Origin: Ditylenchus dipsaci
Taxonomy: Eukaryota; Nematoda; Chromadorea; Rhabditida; Anguinidae
Assembly (NCBI GenBank): GCA_004194705.1
Contig: SADC01001204.1
Coordinates: 2,232,001 to 2,296,000, forward strand
Direction: 5' to 3'
Length of the DNA: 64,000 nucleotides
The position numbers were made by a program, and so were the translations under genes. The notes beneath the pieces were generated by a model, which saw nothing but the letters and a program-made list of their open reading frames with translations, made no database searches and was not told where the DNA came from. Positions 56,199-64,000 of this stretch are shown one piece after another; the first letter of the stretch is position 1; each line of letters begins with the position of its first letter.

Positions 56199-57554
56199 TT
56201 AACACGAGAACGGTGGGTTGTGATTTCTGTCAATTCTGACTCAGAATTTCACGCTGAACACGATGGTGCAATTTGTTTTTGCACTTCTAATTGAAATTGT
56301 TGAGATCAGAGCAATTTAAAAATCGTCAAAAATGATTATTGAATTTCAGCTTCTTTTCAGGTGCTTCTCTCTTATATTCCTATTCCAACAAAGCAAATAA
56401 CATTTCAAAATGGTGAGCCAGATTAGAGCTGTCTTTTGCGCCCAAACTTGCCACAGAGTGATTATAAATTCACGGAGAATTTTTTATTTCTCTCAAATAT
56501 ACCTTTTCTGGATATTCTTGTTTTTGACAATAAAATGGGCATAACTCTGCATACATAAAATTAGGACAAATTATGTAAAATCAGTTATAAGTTGTAACGC
56601 CACTTTACTACAACTTCGTACTCTCTAGTAAAAGCCTCATTATAAACACGGATTCGTGTTCAGCGTGGTCGATTTGCATATGAAAATGCTCTTAAAATTG
56701 AAAAAGTAACAGTGAAATTTCAATTCTTCTCGATACAAAATATTCGGCGCTACTTGCATATACCCCCCCCCCCAAATCAACTTTTTTTAAAATGTTCCCA
56801 AACACCCTATATCGACCTAAAATCGCCTCAGAAGCTCAAAAAAGATATTATTTTTGAGTTCTGGTCAATAAAAAATCGAGTTTCTGGACCACCAAAAGCA
56901 CCCATTTTGACCATTTTCGAAGGGATTTAAGGCTGTATTAGGGTGGAAATAGACCAAAAAGGGACCAATTTTGAACAAAAAGGAAGATGTTGAACATAGT
57001 TTTGTTGACTGGGGCCTACCGCATAATAACTCTGGTATGCATACATTTTTATGCATCCAGAGTCACTTTCAAGTGATTTGCGTCTAAGGTATGTGGGTGT
57101 GCGCATCTCAACTCCAAGCCCCAAGCCCCTGCGCCCCGAAGGGGGCGCAGGGGGCTTGGATGGTTAGAAATGCGCGCACTCACTTACCTTAGACATAATT
57201 CCGAGCAAGACTCTGAACAAAAATGCATTTAGAGACTATTTTTGCCCAGCTCCAGTGACCAAAACATGATAAAACAGGTTAAAGTCAAAATTCAAAAGTG
57301 CCAAAAACTCAATTTTTATTGACCAGAACTTAAAAATAATGTCTTTTTTGAACTCCTGAGGCGATTTTGAGTCGATATAGGGTGTTTTAAAACACTTTAA
57401 AAAAAAGTTGATTTGGGGGGGGGGGGGTATATGCAAGTAGCGTCAAATATCAAATTTGAAATTGCAATGTTTATTGTCTTGAGCGGAAAACTGAATTTGA
57501 CAGGGACTTTTCAATTTTAACGACAGAAATCACAATTAACCGTTCTCGTGTTAA
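56199..57554. mobile_element. 1.36-kb element with TTAACACGAGAACGG ends, triple nest
   Basis: TTAACACGAGAACGGTGGGTT at the left mirrors AACCGTTCTCGTGTTAA at the right. It contains the element 56745-57444, which in turn encloses the GC-rich hairpin cassette at 57005-57245. End fragments of this family occur near 5000 and 40190. Confidence 0.8.
56745..57444. mobile_element. 700-bp GGCGCTACTTGCATAT element
   Basis: GGCGCTACTTGCATATACC then a C-run at the left; G-run, GGTATATGCAAGTAGCG at the right. Inner arms (GGTCAATAAAAAATCGAGT-like) pair loosely. Nested in 56199-57554. Confidence 0.82.
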
Positions 57555-58287
57555 CAATAGTTAAAAGTGATTATGAATGTCATTGAATTGGAGTAAGCTT
57601 TTTTGTGTCAAAGATGGTGTGCCATAGGCTGCCATCTAAAAAAAAGTTAAAAAAAAAGGACATTTGGTCATAAAGCAGGAATTGAATGAAAAAGTGCATT
57701 ATCTAGTGCTTATTGCCATCTTGAAGCAAAAAAAAGATTTGAGTAAAACTTCAAAAATAAAAAAGACTAAAGGTCCCAAAAAAAGAAAATTTTTTCAAAA
57801 TTGAAATATGGCAGCCCTGGTTTAACCCTAAAAATAAGGCAAGGTTTTAGTGTTTTTTTCTCAATAAACTGCAAAACAATCACTGTACTTATTATTCATC
57901 TTCATGTGTCCATTTTTTGTGTTCTTTTTTTTGTGTATTTAGATTTTTATTTTCACGCAAAATAGTGAAATTTGAAATAATTTAACAAGAGGTGCGAATT
58001 GGTGATTTTAAAATGGAGTCGATTCTGACTGTTTTCGAGAGCAAACTCTAATATTTTTGACAGAGAAGTAGCACTGAAAAAGGCTAAATGATGTACAGAA
58101 CGGTTTTAATTTATACTTCATCACCAAAAAGATAACACATTTTCAGAAAAAAGAGTGGGTTACTAATTTTGGCTGTAATTTTAAGTGATAAGGTTTTTTA
58201 TGAAAAAAAATATACATTGCAAGGATTACAATTTTCCCGGTCGTTTTTTAGAAACCTAATTTAATTTTTGCTAAAAAAAACTCTATA

Positions 58288-58710
58288 CAGTCAAACCTCG
58301 ATTTAACGACCCGCACCTCAAGTTCGTTCCCACCTAGGGTCCGACACTTTTTTTAACCCTATTTTTAAATATTTTAGCAATTCTGTTATGACAAGCTGGT
58401 CGCAAATATCGTAAGGATTCCGATTTTGCGGATCGTTTTTCAGAAACCTAACATTTTGGTTCTAAAAAGCTAAACCTCGATTTAACGACCCCATTTTAAA
58501 ATTTTGATGGTGGTTAAATCGAGGTTAGCTTTTTAGAACCAAAAATGTTAGGTTTCTGAAAACGATCGACAAATCGGAATCCTTACGATATTTGCGACCA
58601 GACTGTCAAAAACATAATCGATAAAATATTTTGAAAATGGGGTTAAAAAAAGTGTCGGACCCTAGGTGGGAACGAACTTGAAGTGCGGTCGTTAAATCGA
58701 GGTTTGACTG
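58288..58710. mobile_element. 423-bp TATAACG-type foldback (TTTAACG variant)
   Basis: CAGTCAAACCTCGATTTAAC to GTTAAATCGAGGTTTGACTG with TA on both sides. Arms share GGGTCCGACAC with 28961-29388. Confidence 0.9.
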
Positions 58711-58951
58711 TATAACGATTAGCCCATCTTAAAATAGGTGATGGTCACATGGAGTTTTTAAACGTTTTTAAAAAAAATTGTTTTGGTTTACAAAAAAACA
58801 AATCCTTGCAATATTTGGCACCAGACTGTACAGCAGCAATGGCGAAAAACTCCAAAGTATATTTCCGTCTACAAATATGAAAAAAAGTTTCTGTTTCCGG
58901 TTCACGAATTAGCTAATTTAGTTAAAAACACAAGGGACACCTCGCTCTGCT

Positions 58952-59252
58952 TATTTTAGTCTAGTAAGAAACTGGGATTAAGCGATTGTTGATTCACTGA
59001 TCGGTCTTAAATTAAGTATTAGCTTCTCTTTATAGTTCCTGCTGAGAATTAAAAGTTAAAGAAGTACACTTTTTTGTAAAAAAACAGTATCATTCTATTC
59101 CTAATATCATCTTTTTTGTAACATTTGTAGTTAGATATTTCTAGCGTGTAGCAGAAACTATAAATAGGCGCAACTTATACTGATAATATACGTGGTTAGA
59201 TTATCGGTAAATGGCTAATCAGTTAATTCCAGTTCCTTACTAGACTAAAATC
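58952..59252. repeat. foldback, TTTTAGTCTAGTAAG ends
   Basis: TATTTTAGTCTAGTAAGAAA at the left mirrors TTACTAGACTAAAA at the right, with TGGGATTA / TTAATTCCAG inside. It directly precedes the transposon at 59271. Confidence 0.65.
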
Positions 59253-59270
59253 AAAATTTTGAAAAACATA

Positions 59271-60812
59271 CCGTATTTCTTCTAATAGAACGACATGTCG
59301 GTTATTTTCCAATCACCCTCTAGGTGTCGCTCTATTAGAGACTGTCGTTCTATTGGAGACTGTCGCTTTATCTTTCAATCTCTCGGGTAATTGAGATCAA
59401 AATTTATGGTGAAGTAATTTTTATTAACAAATTTTTAATTAGTAGTCTTTTTAAGCGAATTAAAAGCCTATTCGTTGTGAAATGCTAGATTTATTGAAAT
59501 GCTGTGTTTACGTGACAATGCTGGATTCAGTTAACAATCAATAACGCAATCATCAAAATTCAAAGATCCGTCGCTCAGGTAGCCATTTCTTCGTCCTGCT
59601 CTGGATCAGCTTCTCGAATTGATTTCGTTCGACGTCCAGCCAGCACGAGCATCCTGCAACATCAGTAGTCCCTCTGGCACTTGTCCGTGTGCTTTAAAGC
59701 AGTGAATTTTGTCGTCTTCGCTCCCGTCGTGGCACACAGTAATTCCACAATCTAAAATCAGTAATAGCTCCAAACAGAAAATAAAGCGTACCTTTGAAAG
59801 ACTTAGCAATCATTTCATTTGACAGTGAGTCCCATGCAGTGCAAATCCAACCCAAGTAGACATCCATTGAAGCTGGTCGACGGTTTCCATTCTTTGTCCA
59901 CTCCATTCTGTCTTCATTCATAATCCAAAGGTTGTAGAGTTCTTGGAGCTTGGCTTTAAAAGGACTGTTCCACACAACGTCTGGAGCCTAAGAAAAGCAA
60001 TACAAACCTTGATAGGAATCAGCAAAAACTTACTTGAATATACTTGAAAATGAAAAAAACGTTAATGACAAACTTGAACTGCCCCTCAATCCAATTCTGC
60101 ATTGAACATACGCTCGCCCTGTTGCTGGATAATGCGCCGCGAAATCCGATGCTTCTGAAGTCGGTGCTGACGGACCCATTGAGCCAACTGATTGTCTAGA
60201 TCCACGAACGTTAGCTTTCTTCCACCACCAGCCAGTCTTTTCTTTGCTTTTCCAACCGGAGACGATTCACTATAACTCCCAATAAATTACGAAATATGAT
60301 ACAATAAATACCTTTGCAACTTGAGCTGATCCTTCGTTTTGCGCCAATCGATGACTGTGCTCCTGGTTATGCCAAACTCTTAGCAGCATTGTTATTGGAA
60401 ATGGTTTCTGCATGCTTGACGACCTTCAACTTGAATCATTTGAGTACGACTTCCTGTTTCTTGGATTGCCTGCTTCGGTTTCATCTTCGACGTCTGAGAG
60501 GTAAATAAGATCTGCATCGGCCACTTTTACTAAAATAAAGGTTTTTTAACTTGATTTTTGTGCGTCTGTGAATGGAGTACAAGAGAAAATTGATAATGAC
60601 CATAAGAATTCTATGGCCTAAGTTTGAAAATAAAATTTCAAAACACCCTTTTTCGCAAAAAATTTGATAAAACCATAAAGCACTGGAAAAATCGCTTTTG
60701 GGGTGTCGCTCTATTAGAGACTGTCGGTTTATTTCCAATCACCCTCTGGGGTGTCGCTTTATTAGAGACTGTCGTTCTATTGGAGACTGTCGTTCTATTA
60801 GAAGAAATACGG
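59271..60812. mobile_element. pogo/Tigger-like transposon, 1.54 kb, with transposase remnants
   Basis: Left end CCGTATTTCTTCTAATAGAA and right end TTCTATTAGAAGAAATACGG, TA on both sides (59269-59270 and 60813-60814), subterminal GTCGCTCTATTAGAGACTGTC repeats. It carries minus-strand transposase pieces (59606-60490) and is the only copy of this terminal family here with protein sequence, so it identifies the superfamily of the MITEs at 18434, 19408, 31507, 36257 and 43761. Confidence 0.88.
59606..60490 (-). pseudogene. decayed pogo/Tigger (CENP-B-like) transposase
   Basis: Read on the minus strand. About 60490-60310 has helix-turn-helix-like fragments (HAETISNNNAAKS, DWRKTKDQL) in shifting frames. 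About 60275-60130 resembles the second, CENP-B-type DNA-binding segment (GGGRKLTFVDLDNQLAQWVR then RISRRIIQQQGERM). Exons 59987-59792 and 59751-59606 give the transposase C-terminus: PFKAKLQELYNLW, ASMDVYLGWICTAWDSLSNE, MIAKSFK, then CGIT..HDGSEDDKIHCF. This order matches the C-terminal region of DDE_1/pogo-type enzymes (KSFK.CGI....DGSEDD.I). The catalytic DDE core between the two parts is absent, so the copy cannot be autonomous. Frames are broken in the N-terminal part. Confidence 0.8.
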
Positions 60813-60988
60813 TATATAAAAAAAGAATTAAAGAAAAACGTTTTAAAAATATTTATTATATAATTTACTAGTTGAAATTGAAAAGACCGAAAATTTTTGA
60901 TTTTTTTGTTAACACTTGTTGAAAATAATCTATTAAGGATGTTCAATTATATGAAGACACTCTGACATATTAGATACCGACCCTATTG

Positions 60989-61403
60989 GCCGTAATCATA
61001 GTCGGGGTAAACGTTTAGGTCAACTTTTTCTTAAATGCGAAAAATGTCAATATTTTTCTCAGTATTTTTTTATTTCGATATTTATGACCCTAGGGCAACT
61101 TTTTGTGCTCTACACGAAATATAGACAGTTTTTCCAAGTAATTTATAAAAAATTCGACGCAGAAAAATCGGTGAGTAAAAAAAGTTGAGGAGTCAACTGG
61201 GTCAACTTAGGGTCAACTTTTGCTAAAATTTTGTAGAGACAGGATTTTGAACTTCTGTTAAAGCTATTTTGTAAAGCTAAAAAAGTTGAGTGGGGGTCAC
61301 GAATATCAGATTCAGCACTTTCCTTTTAAAAAATTGATATTTTAGCAATTTGACAAAGTTGACCCCAAAAAAGTTGAGGGGTCAACTCGACTATGTTACA
61401 GCC
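60989..61403. mobile_element. GGCCGTAATCATAGTCG foldback
   Basis: GGCCGTAATCATAGTCGGGG at the left mirrors CTCGACTATGTTACAGCC at the right; most complete of three copies (others 33070-33428 and 5160-5400). Confidence 0.8.
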
Positions 61404-61571
61404 ATTAGCGAAACCCCCCCCCCCCCTCCACCTCCTCTCAACGATTTTCACTTTTACAACTTTAGTAAACTAGGGTTGTTGGTGATCGGTTAATGCAAAG
61501 TTCTGTTAATTGTGTCCTGCTTGAAAATTTTGACAGAGTATCAAAAAGCTTTTAATGCGCAGGAATTTTTG

Positions 61572-61735
61572 AGTACTTCCATTGAAAGATCATCGAAGAT
61601 AAAAGAAAAAACGAAATTCACATAAAATTGAAAAACAGACAAAAAAGACCATGAATTTTTGTGGCTGTTTTTTTAAATTTTTAGGTGAATTTTCGATTTT
61701 CTTTTGTCTTCGATGATCTTCAACTGGGGTACTGA
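61572..61735. repeat. short foldback, AAGATCATCGAAGA ends
   Basis: GAAAGATCATCGAAGATAAA at the left mirrors TGTCTTCGATGATCTTC at the right around GACCATGAATTTTTGTGG. Confidence 0.65.
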
Positions 61736-62148
61736 CTAACCGGTCGCCAACAGCTTAATTAAAAGCACACAAATATATGTCCCTGAATAAGACATTATTA
61801 ATCACAACTTCCGTAAGCTGGCCTATCCCTGAGCATAAGTCTCGGGACTTATTGTTCCAAAATAGTTAAGCGATTTGGGAAGGTTAGATTGTCAAAGAGG
61901 GGTTTCTATTCGCTAGTAGCGTCTGGATACCTTTTATCGACTGACCTACAACTGGGTACACATTATGACTGGGTACAACGACTGGGTACACTTATTTAAA
62001 TACTTTTGGTGCATATGATCGAGAATTCGTTTTCTTGCTTTTTTTAATTCGAAAAACGTGTTTTAAAGAAGGGGGGCTAGCGGGCTATAGAACACACCTC
62101 CCCTCTCCCCGCCTCTCCCCGTCAGGATTCTTAGCCTATTTAGCCATG

Positions 62149-62463
62149 ATTGTTCTAACTCCGGCGTCTAGCCGGCGTTTTATAAACGCCGGAAAAGCTT
62201 AACCTTGGCGTAACGTCGGCATTACGCCAGCGTTCAAATTTGATGGGCAAAAATTTTTCCTGAATGTGTTAAGTAAAAAAATGGAGCATTATTAACATAA
62301 AATTCATTTTTATAAGTGCTCATTGTATAAACTTTAATTGTATACCGTATTTGCTCTATCAATTCTTCACGGGGGATCATTTTTCAACCCCTGAAAAATC
62401 TTGAAATTGTTACATATAGGCCGGCGTTTAACAAACGCCAGCGTAACACGGCGTTAGAACAAT
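62149..62463. mobile_element. ATTGTTCTAAC element with CCGGCGTT repeats
   Basis: ATTGTTCTAAC and GTTAGAACAAT are perfect ends; GCCGGCGTTT(A)TAAACGCCGG units lie inside both. An internal CCGTATTTGCTCTA is a decayed family-2 end. Confidence 0.75.
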
Positions 62464-62565
62464 CCTGTATTTAGCCGCCCCCACCGTCAGAAAATCCTGG
62501 TTCGTCTATTATGTAGCCATGAACGGCCGGATTACACAATGTGTATGTTTTTTTCAAAAAAATTC

Positions 62566-63041
62566 TTTAAAGGGCATGCCCACGCTAATAAGAGGTGGTG
62601 CCGGGAATTCAAAAAAATTTCATAATCATTAAGCTTGCGTACGGATTTTTCAACTTGGTTTCTAACAAAACAAGGCCTAGAATTTAATTTTAGGTGTTGT
62701 TTTGTTAGAAACCATGTTGAAAAATCCGTACAGAAGTCCAATGATTAGGAAAATTTTTGAATTCCCGGCACCACCTCTATTAGCGCGGGTATGTCCCTTT
62801 AAAGGACCATGATTTTGCGCGCAGTGGTTGCCCCCCGCCAATTTAAATGTTTTTCCTAATCATTGAACTTCTGTACGGATGTTTCAACTTGGTTTCTAAC
62901 AAAACTAAACCTAAAATTAATTCTGTGCCTTGTTTTGTCAGAAATCCAGTTGAAAAATCCGTACAGAAGTTCAATTATTAGGAAAAACATTTGAATTGGC
63001 GGGGGGCAACCACTGCGCGCAAAAAGTCATGGTCCTTTAAA
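62566..63041. mobile_element. two abutting foldbacks sharing one core
   Basis: 62566-62803 has ends TTTAAAGGGCATGCCC / TGTCCCTTTAAA; 62798-63041 has TTTAAAGGACCATGA / TCATGGTCCTTTAAA; they share the six bases TTTAAA. Both contain the same inner arms (TCCGTACAGAAGT and TTGGTTTCTAACAAAAC), so they are sister elements that inserted side by side or arose by an inverted-repeat rearrangement. Confidence 0.85.
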
Positions 63042-63171
63042 TCGTTGATTTGATATTTTACATTGAGAAAATAAAAGTGCAACTATTTCATTGTTTTGTT
63101 TTTATTTTCAGTTAGTTATGTTCTAAAGACATTTTAGATTGCTTCCAAAAAGTACGTCTATATTTAAAAGA

Positions 63172-63318
63172 ATGTCTTCACAGCTTCAGTTTGCACCGAA
63201 TGGCTCAACTTGGAAAACTGTTATTTCACAGCTTTTTGGATTTTTCGGAAACTTTTATGTAATTATTTTTTACTTAAAAATCGTTATTTTAATTTTCGAA
63301 TTTCAGTTTTATAGTTAA
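63172..63318 (+). CDS. possible first exon or small membrane protein
   Basis: ATG followed by a polar N-terminus (MSSQLQFAPNGSTWKTVISQ) and a hydrophobic helix (LFGFFGNFYVIIFYLKIVIL), open for 48 codons to TAA at 63316-63318. An alternative reading splices at GTAATT (63259) to TTTCAG (63306). N-glycosylation-like NGS before a membrane helix would suit the start of a receptor. No downstream exons can be assigned before the window ends. Confidence 0.35.
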   Translation: MSSQLQFAPNGSTWKTVISQLFGFFGNFYVIIFYLKIVILIFEFQFYS

Positions 63319-63342
63319 ACGAGGGCTGAATGTTGTTAAAGA

Positions 63343-63765
63343 GATAGTTTCGACACGAAAGGATTAATATAAGTTTTGTATTTTTCAAAGTGGGTTTAGA
63401 GCCATATTTATCGACAACTCAGTACTGAAATATCAGACAAACTTATGCCAAATCAAAACTTGTATAAACATCATCAATATCAGAATTTCTAAATTGTTTC
63501 AAAAAATGGCCTGAAAACGGAAATTAAAAAAAGGAAAAAACATCTAAAAAGCTTGATTCTTTGCTATTACATTTCGATTTTTGATGACATTTTTTTGAAG
63601 GAATTCAGAAATTCTGATTTTAATGATGTCATACAACTTTTAATTCCGCGTACATTGACGTCGGAACACTGGGTGTCGACAATATATGGCTCTAAAACCA
63701 CATTTAAATAATACAGACTTGGATCAATTCTTTCGTGTCGAGAATATCGTCTTATTGATTAGTGA
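63343..63765. mobile_element. 420-bp foldback, TTTCGACACGAAAG ends
   Basis: TAGTTTCGACACGAAAGGATT at the left mirrors AATTCTTTCGTGTCGAGAATA at the right; inner arms include TTTAGAGCCATAT and its mirror. Confidence 0.75.
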
Positions 63766-64000
63766 TTAGTGTATTGATTAGTGATAAGTAATTATGTGGT
63801 CCAATTTCATCTTGTTTTCAATAAAAAAAACTGTAGAACTTTATTCGAAAATTGCTCCACCGTTTAGCACAGCCTGTCTAATTAGTAACATACTGGGTAA
63901 ACTCCAAAAAAACCACTCAAACATGCTCGTGAGATTTCCTTGTCAGTATTTTACAAGCAAAACTGTTTTTTTTAGCTTTTCAATATATATTGACGAGCAG

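Overview
The window reads as nuclear DNA of a nematode. Coding exons are short, most are joined by 40-70 nt introns ending in TTTTCAG-like acceptors, and some are separated by multi-kilobase introns full of inverted repeats. Three spliced seven-helix receptor genes look nematode-type, one of them Srt-like. At the left end is most of a family-3 pectate lyase, an enzyme that in animals is best known from plant-parasitic and fungus-feeding tylenchid nematodes. That combination suggests a plant- or fungus-feeding nematode with a repeat-inflated genome; the lineage is inference.

Layout. 1.6-2.7 kb (+): 3' part of a PL3 pectate lyase. 4.1-11.0 kb (+): ferroportin-type iron exporter (SLC40) in ten exons. 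15.65-19.0 kb (-): seven-helix receptor (GPCR-B), TM7 exon uncertain. 24.7-33.0 kb (+): Srt-like chemoreceptor; its 5.4 kb intron holds exons of an opposite-strand secreted or membrane protein (27.4-32.1 kb). 37.9-51.4 kb (+): paralogous receptor (GPCR-A), whose 10.8 kb intron contains an intact opposite-strand single-pass mucin-like gene (44.8-45.4 kb) and several orphan plus-strand exons. 52.5-54.75 kb (-): secreted alanine-rich protein. 59.3-60.8 kb: decayed pogo/Tigger-like transposon. 63.2 kb (+): possible first exon of another membrane protein.

Most of the remaining sequence is transposon-derived. Large families are: (1) CAGTC(A/G)AACCTCGATATAACG-type elements with TA target duplications; (2) TACCGTATTTCCTCTAATA-ended elements, for which the 59.3 kb copy carries transposase remnants; (3) hAT-like elements with exact 8-bp duplications, one with a hAT dimerisation domain; (4) elements whose arms are arrays of degenerate short repeats; and (5) many near-perfect foldbacks.

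Several genes need a one-base change, usually in a homopolymer, to keep frame while splice phases and paralogue alignment stay perfect. This suggests either residual base-calling indels or very recent decay. All genes were read by eye from splice signals, reading frame and remembered family motifs; no database search was run.
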